A stretch of 64,000 nucleotides of DNA from Paenibacillus sp. AN1007 (lineage in GTDB: Bacteria > Bacillota > Bacilli > Paenibacillales > Paenibacillaceae), in contig NZ_CP159992.1 in the NCBI RefSeq assembly GCF_040702995.1, forward strand, positions 1,637,501 through 1,701,500. Direction: 5' to 3'. The notes under the pieces were generated by a model. The model was not told the origin of the DNA. It saw only the letters and a list, made by a program, of their open reading frames with translations, and did not search any database. Below, piece by piece: positions 8,951-17,522 of the stretch. The position numbers and the translations under genes were made by a program. Numbering within the stretch: the stretch's first letter is position 1; every line of letters begins with the position of its first letter.

Positions 8951-9955
8951 ATGAAAGTGAAATGGAGGGATCTTTTTCCGGAACCCATCCGAACGATTCT
9001 TGGCAGAATGCCGCCCGCTCTATTGGAACAAGTGGAAGAAGTCCGCATTCGAGAAGGCAGGCCTTTGGAAATTAATGCGGGAAACAACTATCACTTCCTT
9101 ACACCAGAAGGCGAACCGACGGGAAAACCCGAGGAGGCCTATGTTCCTCAAAAAGAAGTAACCCACAGACTGCTGGATCTGATAAGTAATCATTCTCTGT
9201 ACACCTTGGAGGAAGAACTGCGAAAAGGATTCATCACGATCCCGGGAGGGCATCGAATCGGGCTTGCTGGCCGGACGGTGCTTAGCGGAGGGCGTGTAGA
9301 ATATTTACGGGATATCAACGGGTTTAATGTCCGTGTTGCCCGGGAAGTGCAGGGCATTGCTGACCCCATCCTTCCATATCTGCTCGATATGAAAAGTGGA
9401 CTGGTGATGCATACGCTGATTCTTTCGCCGCCGCAGCAGGGCAAAACCACATTACTGCGAGATTTGGCTAGACAGATCAGCAGCGGCACGAAGCTGACGG
9501 CAGGCAGTGAACTGAGACAGGGGATATACCCTCGTCTGAAAGTTGGCATTGTGGATGAACGTTCCGAAATTGCTGGTAGTTACAAAGGGGTTCCCGGTTT
9601 CGATGTAGGTCCACGTACAGATGTCATGGATGGGTGTCCAAAGGCGGAAGGAATGATGATGATGCTTCGCTCCATGTCACCCGATGTCTTGATTGTGGAC
9701 GAAATTGGACGGGCAGAGGACGCCGAAGCGGTTATGGAAGCTCTGCATGCAGGAGTTTCCGTCATTGCAACTGCCCACGGGCGGGATCTCTCCGAGCTGT
9801 CTGCGAGACCTGCCTTGAGAACATTGATTGCAGAGCAGATGTTTCAGCGATATGTACAGCTGCAGCGGACGAGCAGAGGCACAAGCTTCCGACTGGCGGA
9901 CGGCAAAATGCGTGGACTGCAGCAGGCCGGCGCAGGAGGTGAAGCCTATGGTTAA
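8951..9955 (+). CDS. spoIIIAA: Stage III sporulation protein AA, secretion-type ATPase
   Basis: 334 residues. This is the ATPase of the SpoIIIA-SpoIIQ channel that joins mother cell and forespore. It carries a Walker A-type loop LSPPQQGKTTLLRD (about residues 158-171), a Walker B stretch DVLIVDEIGR and the later TAHG motif typical of the GspE/SpoIIIAA ATPase superfamily. It starts the eight-gene operon, with spoIIIAB overlapping its last 8 bases. Length is close to the B. subtilis protein (about 307) with a slightly longer N-terminal region. Confidence 0.96.
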   Translation: MKVKWRDLFPEPIRTILGRMPPALLEQVEEVRIREGRPLEINAGNNYHFLTPEGEPTGKPEEAYVPQKEVTHRLLDLISNHSLYTLEEELRKGFITIPGGHRIGLAGRTVLSGGRVEYLRDINGFNVRVAREVQGIADPILPYLLDMKSGLVMHTLILSPPQQGKTTLLRDLARQISSGTKLTAGSELRQGIYPRLKVGIVDERSEIAGSYKGVPGFDVGPRTDVMDGCPKAEGMMMMLRSMSPDVLIVDEIGRAEDAEAVMEALHAGVSVIATAHGRDLSELSARPALRTLIAEQMFQRYVQLQRTSRGTSFRLADGKMRGLQQAGAGGEAYG

Positions 9956-10466
9956 TACCTTTGGCGCAGTGCTTATTCTATTGGCCAGCACACTCGCCGG
10001 ATTTTACAAGGCCAGGCAGTATGCTTTGCGGCCAAGGCAGCTGCGTGAGCTGATCGCTGCGCTGCAGCGGCTGATGACAGAGATTAATTATGGCTTAACG
10101 CCGCTCCCTGACGCGATGACCAAGATGGGGGCTCAGACGAAAGAACCGATAAGAACCCTTTTTTTGCACGCAGCTGCACAGATGGAACCCCCTCATGGGC
10201 TCACAGCCCGGGAAAGTCTTCAGGCCGGTGTAGAACAAACATGGGGAAGATCTGCGATGAAGTCAGACGAACGGGAAGTCATGCTGCAGTTAAGTTTCAG
10301 CCTTGGCACCAGTGATCGTCAGGATCAGACCAAACATATTTCGTTAGCCATTCAGCAACTCATGCATGAGGAATCCCGCGCACAGGCCGATCAAGTAAAG
10401 TACGAACGAATGAGCCGCAGCCTGGGGATGCTTGTCGGAGCGTTAATCGTCATTCTGATCTTCTGA
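9948..10466 (+). CDS. spoIIIAB: Stage III sporulation protein AB
   Basis: 172 residues, almost the same size as the B. subtilis protein. The N-terminus MVNTFGAVLILLASTLAGFYKA is a membrane anchor. The soluble helical part (RPRQLRELIAALQRLMTEINYGLTPLPDAM) resembles the GspF-like domain reported for SpoIIIAB, and the C-terminus ends in a second hydrophobic segment LGMLVGALIVILIF. ATG at 9948 follows GGAGGTGAAG and overlaps the end of spoIIIAA. An upstream extension of the frame has no family match. Confidence 0.95.
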   Translation: MVNTFGAVLILLASTLAGFYKARQYALRPRQLRELIAALQRLMTEINYGLTPLPDAMTKMGAQTKEPIRTLFLHAAAQMEPPHGLTARESLQAGVEQTWGRSAMKSDEREVMLQLSFSLGTSDRQDQTKHISLAIQQLMHEESRAQADQVKYERMSRSLGMLVGALIVILIF

Positions 10467-10495
10467 AATAGCCGGGATAGCGAGGTGCCAAGGTC

Positions 10496-10699
10496 ATGAA
10501 TTTAGAAGTGAACGCAATCTTTCAAATTGCGGGCATTGGGATCATTATAGCAATGATTCATACCGTACTGAAACAAATGGGAAAGGAAGATATGGCTCAC
10601 TGGGTGACCGTAATCGGATTTGTCGTTGTACTGTTCATGGTTGTCCGAATGCTGGACAGCCTGCTGCAGGAGATTAAATCCATATTTCTTTTTCAATGA
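10496..10699 (+). CDS. spoIIIAC: Stage III sporulation protein AC
   Basis: 67 residues with two membrane helices (about 8-24 and 32-52). It is the smallest membrane subunit of the SpoIIIA complex, and the size equals the B. subtilis protein. The end LLQEIKSIFLFQ is typical of the family. It sits 29 bases after spoIIIAB behind AGGTGCCAAGG. Confidence 0.94.
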   Translation: MNLEVNAIFQIAGIGIIIAMIHTVLKQMGKEDMAHWVTVIGFVVVLFMVVRMLDSLLQEIKSIFLFQ

Positions 10700-10730
10700 A
10701 AACGGTCATAAAGCCGGATGGTGGTGACCC

Positions 10731-11120
10731 GTGGAGATTATTCAAGTTGTCGGTCTGGCACTCATTGCAACCGTATTGATTCTGGTCATTAAAGAACAAA
10801 AGCCGATGTTTGCCTTTCTGATTGCAGCAGCGACGGGTGTTGTCATCTTTATGCTGCTGATTGGCAAGATCGGTGCAGTCATTGAGGTGCTGAAACGTCT
10901 TGCTGAAAACTCAGGTATGGAGAGCATTTATCTGAAAACTGTATTGAAGATTATAGGCATTGCCTACATTGCTGAATTCGGAGCGCAGATTGTCAGGGAC
11001 GCGGGACAGGAAAGCATTGCATCCAAGATTGAACTGGCTGGCAAAGTGTTGATACTTGTTCTCGCGATTCCGATCATCAGCATTATTATCGAAACCGTCA
11101 TGAAATTAATGCCGGTGTAG
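10731..11120 (+). CDS. spoIIIAD: Stage III sporulation protein AD
   Basis: 129 residues, GTG start behind GGATGGTGGTG. It is a polytopic protein with about four hydrophobic segments and a conserved middle, ENSGMESIYLKTVLKIIGIAYIAEFGAQIVRDAGQ, that marks the SpoIIIAD/SpoIIIAC family. It is part of the inner membrane base of the feeding-tube channel. Length agrees with the usual 130. Confidence 0.95.
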   Translation: MEIIQVVGLALIATVLILVIKEQKPMFAFLIAAATGVVIFMLLIGKIGAVIEVLKRLAENSGMESIYLKTVLKIIGIAYIAEFGAQIVRDAGQESIASKIELAGKVLILVLAIPIISIIIETVMKLMPV

Positions 11121-11140
11121 AAAGGGCGTGCGGACAACGG

Positions 11141-12331
11141 ATGAAATGGCTGCATAACAAGCCGCACTGGCGCCTCATGATTGTGCTGATGGTCTGTCTG
11201 ATGTTTGGTGCGATCGGACAGGTTGCGGCCAGCACACCCTCTAACGAGTGGATGCAGCAGCAGGCCGATCAGCTTCCGAAGGATCAGGTGGAGAAGTATT
11301 GGGACCAGTTGATGAAGCAGTATGGCGGATTTTTTCCCGAAGGGAAAACACCATCATTTATGGATATGCTGATTCCAGGTAATGAAGGGTTCAGTCTGAA
11401 ATCGGTATTTACGGCAGTAGGTACGTTTATGCTGCATGAGGTTTTGTATAACGGCAAACTTCTGGTCACCATCGTCATGTTAACGGTACTAAGCATGATC
11501 TTGGAGACGTTACAGACAGCGTTTGAGAAAAACAATATCAGCAAAATTGCCTATGCGATCTGTTATTTGGTCATTATTATCATTGCAATCAACAGCTTCA
11601 GCGTAGCCATTGGTTATGCAAAAGAAGCTATATCCAGCATGATCAACTTTATGATGGCGATGGTCCCGCTTTTATTCACACTGCTGGCTTCGATGGGGAA
11701 TGTCGTCACCGTTTCGGTGACTCACCCACTGATCATATTCATGATCCATCTTGTAAGTACACTGATTCATCTGCTGGTGTTCCCGCTGCTCTTTTTCTCA
11801 GCTGTCCTCCACCTGGTAAGTTCGCTCTCTGACAAATACAAGTTAACACAGATGGCTGATCTGCTGCGAAACATCAGTGTTGCCCTGCTCGGCATTCTGC
11901 TGACGATGTTCCTGGGTGTCATTTCAGTACAGGGAGCCTCGGGATCCGTTGCGGATGGTGTGAGTCTAAAGGCAGCGAAATACATTGCAGGAAACTTTGT
12001 ACCTGTTGTCGGCAGGACATTTGCAGATGCCACAGACACGGTAATTACAGCATCTCTGCTGGTCAAAAACGCAATTGGATTGACCGGTGTCATTATTATT
12101 TTGTTTCTGTGTGCGTTTCCGGCCATCAAAATTCTGGTACTCGCCTTGATTTACAACGTAACCGGGGCAATTATGCAGCCGCTGGGAGACACACCGATCG
12201 TAGAGTGCCTGCAGGCGATTGGTAAAAGCATGATTTATGTATTTGCCGCGCTGGCCGCGGTGGGACTAATGTTTTTCCTCGCTATTACGATTTTGCTGAC
12301 CGCAGGTAACTTGACTGTCATGATGCGCTGA
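11141..12331 (+). CDS. spoIIIAE: Stage III sporulation protein AE
   Basis: 396 residues. An N-terminal signal sequence (MKWLHNKPHWRLMIVLMVCLMFGAIGQVAA) and a short outside domain are followed by seven to eight membrane helices. The block GVISVQGASGSVADGVSLKAAKYIAGNFVPVVGRTFADATD is strongly conserved in SpoIIIAE. It is the largest membrane component of the spoIIIA complex and is compared with export-gate proteins. Spacing of 20 bases from spoIIIAD keeps it in the operon. Confidence 0.96.
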   Translation: MKWLHNKPHWRLMIVLMVCLMFGAIGQVAASTPSNEWMQQQADQLPKDQVEKYWDQLMKQYGGFFPEGKTPSFMDMLIPGNEGFSLKSVFTAVGTFMLHEVLYNGKLLVTIVMLTVLSMILETLQTAFEKNNISKIAYAICYLVIIIIAINSFSVAIGYAKEAISSMINFMMAMVPLLFTLLASMGNVVTVSVTHPLIIFMIHLVSTLIHLLVFPLLFFSAVLHLVSSLSDKYKLTQMADLLRNISVALLGILLTMFLGVISVQGASGSVADGVSLKAAKYIAGNFVPVVGRTFADATDTVITASLLVKNAIGLTGVIIILFLCAFPAIKILVLALIYNVTGAIMQPLGDTPIVECLQAIGKSMIYVFAALAAVGLMFFLAITILLTAGNLTVMMR

Positions 12332-12365
12332 CCGGCTGCATGTGCAGAGAAAGGGGATGGAGAGG

Positions 12366-13208
12366 ATGGGGTGGCTGAGCAGCTGGCTGCAGGATCTGAT
12401 CATGATCGTTTTGCTGGCAACGTTTGTGGATATGCTGCTTCCGAATCGTTCCATGGAAAGGTACGTCAAGCTTGTGCTGAGCCTTCTCATCCTGCTGACC
12501 CTGTTATCACCTATAACCAAACTGCTGCGGAGTGATCCGGTAGGCGAGTTGAAACGAGCGATGACAGCAATGGATGCTCCGAAAGATGATCATACCTCTT
12601 TGGAGCAGATTCTGGCTCAGGGGAAGCGGATGCAGGCAAGTGAACAGCAGCAGTCACTAAAGTGGACGGCCAAGGAACTCGCTAACGTCATGAAAGAGCA
12701 GATCGAAGAAAATACTGGCGCCAAAGTTCAGTCTGTCGAGGTACGGCTGGCGATGAAAAAACAGGAATCCGATACAGAATCAGCTTCCTCAGTTGAACTT
12801 CCTGTTATTCAACATGTTGTGGTTGAGCTGGCTGGGGAGTTGGAAAATTCGGAGGTGGATTCGGGAACGGCAGAGCCTGTGAATAGTTCTCCGATTTCAG
12901 AAACGAAAGATCGGGCAAAGCAGAATGAAATGCAGCCCGGCAATCCACCGATCCGGATTGATCCGATTGAAGTCACGAAGGTGCAGGTTGAAACGGATGT
13001 GGAGGATTTAAAAAGCCCTCAAACATCTTCTGGTCCTAATCCCGCCCCACCTGTTACCCGCAGCTCTGGTGAAGGTTCCGACGCACAGCAAACAAGTACT
13101 GCAAGCTCTGAGCATGCTGTACAGATTATTTCACTGCTCAAAGAGAATTGGAAGATTGACGCCACTCAAGTCCAAGTGACCGAGACCAAAACTGCAGCGG
13201 TGCTCTGA
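12366..13208 (+). CDS. spoIIIAF: Stage III sporulation protein AF, long form
   Basis: 280 residues against about 206 in B. subtilis. Two N-terminal membrane helices (WLSSWLQDLIMIVLLATFVDMLLP and VKLVLSLLILLTLLSPI) precede a soluble ring-building domain (QIEENTGAKVQSVEVRLAMK). The extra length is a Ser/Pro/Glu-rich stretch at about residues 155-250. The conserved C-terminus then returns (IISLLKENWKIDATQVQVTET). ATG at 12366 gives the family N-terminus and stands nine bases from AAAGGGG; the upstream GTG at 12342 is less likely. Function: mother-cell ring protein of the channel. Confidence 0.92.
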   Translation: MGWLSSWLQDLIMIVLLATFVDMLLPNRSMERYVKLVLSLLILLTLLSPITKLLRSDPVGELKRAMTAMDAPKDDHTSLEQILAQGKRMQASEQQQSLKWTAKELANVMKEQIEENTGAKVQSVEVRLAMKKQESDTESASSVELPVIQHVVVELAGELENSEVDSGTAEPVNSSPISETKDRAKQNEMQPGNPPIRIDPIEVTKVQVETDVEDLKSPQTSSGPNPAPPVTRSSGEGSDAQQTSTASSEHAVQIISLLKENWKIDATQVQVTETKTAAVL

Positions 13209-13223
13209 GAAGGAGGGAATCCG

Positions 13224-13862
13224 ATGAAACAATGGTTCAAAAAGCTGGAAACCTGGATGGGTGGTGGTGAGGGAGGGGCTAAGCGAAGCCAAACGTTGCG
13301 ATGGCTGATCGTTCTGGGACTGATCGGTGTAGGCATTATGCTGTTTAATTCCTTTGTTAACGTCAAAAAAATTGATTCCGAGAACATCGGCAGAGAACCG
13401 CCTGAGCAGGTGACTTCAATGTCAGCCGTTCAGAATGATTTGCTGGAGGAGAATCCTTTTCAAGCGATTGAAATGGCATTTGAAGACAAGGTCAAAGGGG
13501 TACTGGAGAACATTGTCGGCGTAGGTACGGTTGATGTGATGGTTACGGTGGATTCCACGGAAGAATTGGTCGTGCAGCGGAACGTAAAAGATTCACAGCA
13601 GCTGACCGAAGAGACGGATGCTAACGGCGGCAAAAGGCATATGACGCAGTACACGCGTGACGGTGAAATTATTACGTATGAAATATCAGGGGATCAGACG
13701 CCGATTGTTACGAAAAAGTTGAAACCACAGATTCGTGGTGTGCTGGTCGTAGCGAAAGGTGCAGAGAACAAGGTTGTGAAAGACCTGATTACAGATGCTG
13801 TTGAAAAAGGTTTAAATGTCGCGGCGTACCGGATTTCGGTTGTTCCGCGCAAGCAGGATTAA
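13224..13862 (+). CDS. spoIIIAG: Stage III sporulation protein AG
   Basis: 212 residues with a short cytoplasmic head, one membrane helix (about 33-51, WLIVLGLIGVGIMLFNSF) and a soluble domain. The soluble part contains the ring-building motif region LENIVGVGTVDVMVTVDSTEELVVQRN and the ending RGVLVVAKGAENKVVKDLITDAVEKGLNVAAYRISVVPRKQD. SpoIIIAG forms a large oligomeric ring facing the intermembrane space. Size and end match the family. Confidence 0.96.
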   Translation: MKQWFKKLETWMGGGEGGAKRSQTLRWLIVLGLIGVGIMLFNSFVNVKKIDSENIGREPPEQVTSMSAVQNDLLEENPFQAIEMAFEDKVKGVLENIVGVGTVDVMVTVDSTEELVVQRNVKDSQQLTEETDANGGKRHMTQYTRDGEIITYEISGDQTPIVTKKLKPQIRGVLVVAKGAENKVVKDLITDAVEKGLNVAAYRISVVPRKQD

Positions 13863-13899
13863 ACAATCCGTGTAACCCCATTTAGAGGAGGATATTCTA

Positions 13900-14742
13900 A
13901 TGAATAACAAACGTCAAACGATATGGCTTGTCTCCATGCTGAGCCTGATGGTTATTTTATCCGCATACTATCTTTTTACGGAAGATTCAGGCCCTGTTAA
14001 TCCCCCTGTCGCTGACAGTCAGCAGGTGGACGGTATGAAACAGGGTGAAGCCAAGGAAACAGCTGGCCTCCTGGACCCGACGGATGGCCTGGTGATCAAT
14101 GAAGTCGTGGATAGCGGCAAGGTTACGGATGATGCAAGTGCAGCAGACCCCGCTGGAAATGCCGCGGGCACAGAGGGACAGGAAGCGGGTAATACGGAGA
14201 AAACACCGGCTGCTGAGCAGGGTGTTAAAGAAGGCGAAAGCGATAAAAAGACAGATGGAGCCGCTGAACAGGGCACAACAGCTGTACCTGAAACAGGAAA
14301 TAAAACAGATGGCAAAACGGAGGGCGGCACAGCCAAATCAGACGAGGAAGTGCTCAAGGAGATGGAGCAGCAAAACACGGCTGTATCAGCCAGCAGTCAG
14401 TTCCAGAACTATCAGTGGCAGCGTGAGGAAAACAACAATCGCAAGTATGAGGAACTGATGACCGTGGCAGGTGACCTGAGCAAAACTCCGGAAGAAAATG
14501 CAAAAGCGACAGAGGAGCTGCGTGCACTGGAAGACAAGGAAGCTAAAATTACAGGCATCGAAGAAACGCTCTCCCAACAGTATGCCAATGCAATCGTTCA
14601 GGAGGAAGCTGACAAGTATAAAGTGGTGGTCCTGAGTGATAAACTGGATGTTAAACAGGCGGTTTCCATTGTGGATCTCGTTATGAAAGAATTGTCCGTG
14701 TCGCAAAACAAAATTAGTGTGCAGTATGTCACAGAACAATAA
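13900..14742 (+). CDS. spoIIIAH: Stage III sporulation protein AH, long linker
   Basis: 280 residues against about 218 in B. subtilis. One N-terminal membrane helix (WLVSMLSLMVILSAYYLF) is followed by a low-complexity Gly/Glu/Thr/Lys stretch from about residue 70 to 150, then the EscJ/YscJ-like ring domain. That domain runs from QRNNNRKYEELMTVAG-type sequence to the end VKQAVSIVDLVMKELSVSQNKISVQYVTEQ. SpoIIIAH binds SpoIIQ across the septum. The ribosome binding site AGAGGAGGA is near perfect. The repeat-rich linker is the variable part of the protein. Confidence 0.95.
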   Translation: MNNKRQTIWLVSMLSLMVILSAYYLFTEDSGPVNPPVADSQQVDGMKQGEAKETAGLLDPTDGLVINEVVDSGKVTDDASAADPAGNAAGTEGQEAGNTEKTPAAEQGVKEGESDKKTDGAAEQGTTAVPETGNKTDGKTEGGTAKSDEEVLKEMEQQNTAVSASSQFQNYQWQREENNNRKYEELMTVAGDLSKTPEENAKATEELRALEDKEAKITGIEETLSQQYANAIVQEEADKYKVVVLSDKLDVKQAVSIVDLVMKELSVSQNKISVQYVTEQ

Positions 14743-14759
14743 TCTGAAATGTGATATGG

Positions 14760-14803
14760 AAGCCCCGGGAGCTTGTTCGACTCTCGGGCTCTTTCCATTT
14801 TTA
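14760..14803 (+). terminator. Probable terminator after spoIIIAH
   Basis: AGCCCcGGGAG pairs with CTCtCGGGCT; the U-tract is short and mixed (ctttccattttt). It marks the boundary to accBC. Confidence 0.6.
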
Positions 14804-14810
14804 ACGATTA

Positions 14811-14819
14811 TGATATAAT
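14811..14819 (+). promoter_or_regulatory. Extended -10 promoter of accBC
   Basis: TGATATAAT is an extended -10 (TGnTATAAT) without a good -35. The accB ATG is 56 bases downstream. Confidence 0.55.
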
Positions 14820-14875
14820 ACTAAAAGCCATATGACCGTCCTAGTGAGACTGGCATGATGCCGAAGGAGTGAATA

Positions 14876-15349
14876 ATGGAAATGTTTAAATTGAGTGAAA
14901 TTAAAGAACTGATTAAATTGGTTGATGAAAGTTCCGTTCAGGAATTGGAAATTGAAAATGAAGGATCGCGTTTGTCGATTCGCAAACCGGGTAAAACGGA
15001 GTATGTGCAGGCTGCTGCTGTACAACCGCAAGTCATTGCTGCACCTCAGGTACAGCCTACTGCTGCTGTTGTGAGCGAGGCTGCTCCGCAAGCCGATACA
15101 ACAAGTCATTTACATAAAATTGTATCTCCGATGGTGGGTACATTTTACAGAGCTTCCTCACCGGAAGCGGGTCCTTTCGTGAGTGTGGGTGATAAAGTTG
15201 TTGAGAAAACAACGGTATGCATCATCGAAGCCATGAAGCTGATGAACGAGCTTGATGCCGACATCAAAGGAGAAATCGTTGAAGTACTGGTTGAAAATGG
15301 ACAGCTTGTCGAATATGGACAACCACTGTTCCTGGTGAAACCGGAATAA
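14876..15349 (+). CDS. accB: Biotin carboxyl carrier protein of acetyl-CoA carboxylase
   Basis: 157 residues. An N-terminal helical domain ([34 protein letters not shown]) and an Ala/Pro/Gln-rich hinge lead to the biotinyl domain. That domain contains [19 protein letters not shown] and the biotinylation motif EAMKLMNE, whose Lys carries biotin. It shuttles carboxyl groups between AccC and the AccAD transferase in fatty acid synthesis. Ribosome binding site GAAGGAGTG. It forms an operon with accC. Confidence 0.97.
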   Translation: MEMFKLSEIKELIKLVDESSVQELEIENEGSRLSIRKPGKTEYVQAAAVQPQVIAAPQVQPTAAVVSEAAPQADTTSHLHKIVSPMVGTFYRASSPEAGPFVSVGDKVVEKTTVCIIEAMKLMNELDADIKGEIVEVLVENGQLVEYGQPLFLVKPE

Positions 15350-15404
15350 CGGTTATAACGGCTTTATATCAGCCGCATGAGCTTCGAAGGAGGACAATAA
15401 CGAA

Positions 15405-16748
15405 ATGAAATTTCATAAAATATTGATTGCCAATCGCGGCGAGATTGCAGTACGCATCATTCGTGCTTGCCGTGAGCTTGGCATATCGACAGTGGCTGTG
15501 TACTCGGAAGCGGACAAGGATTCGCTTCATGTCCGTCTTGCAGACGAAGCATACTGTATCGGACCAACACTGTCCAAAGACAGTTATCTTAACTTTACGA
15601 ACCTGATGAGTGCAGCTACGCTGACGGAATGTGATGCCATTCACCCGGGATACGGCTTTTTGGCCGAAAATGCTGATTTTGCGGAAATCTGTGATTCCTG
15701 CAACATTACATTCATTGGTCCTTCACCGGAAGCGATCACTAAAATGGGTGACAAGGCCGTAGCCAAACAAACCATGAAAGATGCAGGCGTGCCTGTCATT
15801 CCTGGATCGGACGGCCTTGTAGAAACAACGGAAGAAGCGATTATGATTGGCCGTGATATCGGTTATCCTGTCATTATCAAAGCTACAGCTGGTGGCGGTG
15901 GTAAAGGGATTCGGATCGCTGAGGACGAGGAGCAGTTGGTAAAACAGATTACGGCTGCGCAGCAGGAGGCCCAGAAAGCATTCGGTAATGCTGGCGTTTA
16001 TCTGGAAAAATTCCTGACAGGCATGAAACACGTTGAAATTCAAATTATGGCAGACAAGCATGGCAATGCCGTGCACCTTGGCGAGCGTGACTGCTCGGTT
16101 CAACGTCGTCGTCAGAAGCTCGTTGAGGAAGCACCTTGTCCCGTTCTGAACGAGGAAGTGCGTTCCCTCATGGGAGAAGCTGCCGTTCGTGCTGCACTTG
16201 CGGTAAATTACTCTGGAGCGGGTACTCTAGAATTTCTGCTCAGTCCCAATGGCGAGTTCTACTTTATGGAGATGAATACGCGTATTCAGGTCGAGCATCC
16301 GGTCACCGAAATGGTAACAGGTGTAGACCTGATTCAAGAAATGATCTCTGTTGCTGAAGGGAATCCGCTCTCTTTCCGTCAGGAAGACGTAGTCATTAAC
16401 GGATGGTCAATTGAATGCCGGATTAACGCTGAAGATCCTGCCCGGAACTTCATGCCTGCACCTGGCAAGATCGGTTTTTACCTTGCACCAGGCGGTCCTG
16501 GGGTACGTGTGGACAGTGCGGCATATCCTGGTTACACGATCTCACCTTTTTACGATTCCATGATCGCGAAACTGATCGTTTGGGGTGCGACACGGGATGA
16601 GGCCATTGCCAAAATGAAGCGTGCCCTCGCAGAGTTTGCTATTGAAGGCATCTCGACAACCATTCCTTTTCATCAGAAGCTTCTGGAGCATCCTACGTTT
16701 ATTCGCGGAGATTTCGATATTAAATTTCTTGAGGAAAACGAGATTTAA
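15405..16748 (+). CDS. accC: Biotin carboxylase subunit of acetyl-CoA carboxylase
   Basis: 447 residues, the normal size. The ATP-grasp enzyme carboxylates biotin on AccB using bicarbonate. Visible motifs are [22 protein letters not shown] at the N-terminus, the glycine-rich ATP loop [14 protein letters not shown], the active-site block [38 protein letters not shown] and the C-terminal [13 protein letters not shown]. Ribosome binding site GAAGGAGGA. It is the last gene of the accBC unit before a separate promoter. Confidence 0.97.
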   Translation: MKFHKILIANRGEIAVRIIRACRELGISTVAVYSEADKDSLHVRLADEAYCIGPTLSKDSYLNFTNLMSAATLTECDAIHPGYGFLAENADFAEICDSCNITFIGPSPEAITKMGDKAVAKQTMKDAGVPVIPGSDGLVETTEEAIMIGRDIGYPVIIKATAGGGGKGIRIAEDEEQLVKQITAAQQEAQKAFGNAGVYLEKFLTGMKHVEIQIMADKHGNAVHLGERDCSVQRRRQKLVEEAPCPVLNEEVRSLMGEAAVRAALAVNYSGAGTLEFLLSPNGEFYFMEMNTRIQVEHPVTEMVTGVDLIQEMISVAEGNPLSFRQEDVVINGWSIECRINAEDPARNFMPAPGKIGFYLAPGGPGVRVDSAAYPGYTISPFYDSMIAKLIVWGATRDEAIAKMKRALAEFAIEGISTTIPFHQKLLEHPTFIRGDFDIKFLEENEI

Positions 16749-16766
16749 CAGTCATATTGGGCTTGT

Positions 16767-16795
16767 TTGTCATAATGCAGCCCAAATGATATAGT
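16767..16795 (+). promoter_or_regulatory. Sigma-A promoter upstream of the Asp23 gene
   Basis: TTGTCA (16767-16772), 17-base spacer, TATAGT (16790-16795). It would give a 5-prime leader of about 160 bases. Confidence 0.65.
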
Positions 16796-16817
16796 ATGTA
16801 ATAATAAGAGCGCATGT

Positions 16818-16909
16818 CTCCTGCACAGGATAAGCCGCACATCAGTGGATGGCTGCAGGAGTTCCGGTAAAGCCGGACCGGAAGGGTTCTAAGCCTGATG
16901 TTAAGAACC
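16818..16909 (+). other. Structured 5-prime leader with three tandem hairpins
   Basis: Three consecutive stems lie between the promoter and the Asp23-family ATG. The first is CTCCTGCA/TGCAGGAG (16818-16825 with 16854-16861). The second is TTCCGGT/ACCGGAA (16862-16868 with 16877-16883). The third is GGTTCT/AGAACC (16885-16890 with 16904-16909). No U-tract follows, so it is not a simple terminator. It may be a regulatory leader or small RNA; I do not recognise it as a known riboswitch. Confidence 0.45.
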
Positions 16910-16963
16910 AGCGCCCTGACGGATGGCCGCAAACTTATCTCGCGAAAGGTGTGTTAAACATTT

Positions 16964-17374
16964 ATGAGTACACTACCGACAGAATTTGAACGTACGGATA
17001 TCGGTGAAATCCAGATCGCACCTGAAGTTATCGAAGTGATTGCTGGACTTGCAACTGTAGAGGTTAAGGGAGTAGCAGGGATGAGCGGTGGATTTGCAGG
17101 TGGGTTCGCAGAGCTGCTGGGCCGCAAGAACCTTTCTAAAGGGGTTAAGGTTGAAGTAGGTCAACGCGAAGCTGCTGTGGATGTTTCCGTCATTATCGAA
17201 TATGGATACCGTCTGCCGCAGGTTGCCACTGAAATTCAGCAAAACGTGAAACGCTCCATCGAGAACATGACAGGACTTAACGTGAACGAAGTGAATGTGC
17301 ACATCCATGACGTGCAGTTCAAAAGTGCTGAAAAAGTGGAAGAGATCGACCTGAACACGCAGCGCGTAAAATAA
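16964..17374 (+). CDS. yqhY: Asp23/Gls24 family envelope stress protein (YqhY)
   Basis: 136 residues of the Asp23 family. Key blocks are IQIAPEVIEVIAGLATVEVKGVAGMSGGF, KGVKVEVGQREAAVDVSVIIEYGYRLPQVATEIQ and the end MTGLNVNEVNVHIHDVQF. YqhY lies with accBC in B. subtilis too, and loss of it there disturbs fatty-acid synthesis control, so its place after accC is meaningful. Here it has its own promoter and a long structured leader. It is followed by two membrane partners, an AmaP-like anchor and a DUF2273 protein, suggesting a membrane-tethered stress complex. Confidence 0.93.
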   Translation: MSTLPTEFERTDIGEIQIAPEVIEVIAGLATVEVKGVAGMSGGFAGGFAELLGRKNLSKGVKVEVGQREAAVDVSVIIEYGYRLPQVATEIQQNVKRSIENMTGLNVNEVNVHIHDVQFKSAEKVEEIDLNTQRVK

Positions 17375-17387
17375 AAAAGACAGATTT

Positions 17388-17412
17388 CCCCCGGCACTTC
17401 TGTCGGGGGTTA
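17388..17412 (+). terminator. Hairpin after the Asp23 gene, partial terminator
   Basis: CCCCCGGCA, loop cttc, TGTCGGGGG with one G-T wobble. The tail is only TTAT, so read-through to the AmaP gene is likely. Confidence 0.5.
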
Positions 17413-17522
17413 TCCCGTCTTGGACATGTCTCAGGTGGTCCTCCTGCACTGGACAAGGATAGATATGTTATGCTATTCAGCAGGTTAAGCAATGTGAGTG
17501 AGCAAGGGAGGCTGTGCAGTTC

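Noticed and set aside
14019-14378. 119-codon antisense frame inside spoIIIAH
   Set aside because: It mirrors the low-complexity linker; the composition is an artefact of the Gly/Glu/Thr-rich sense strand.
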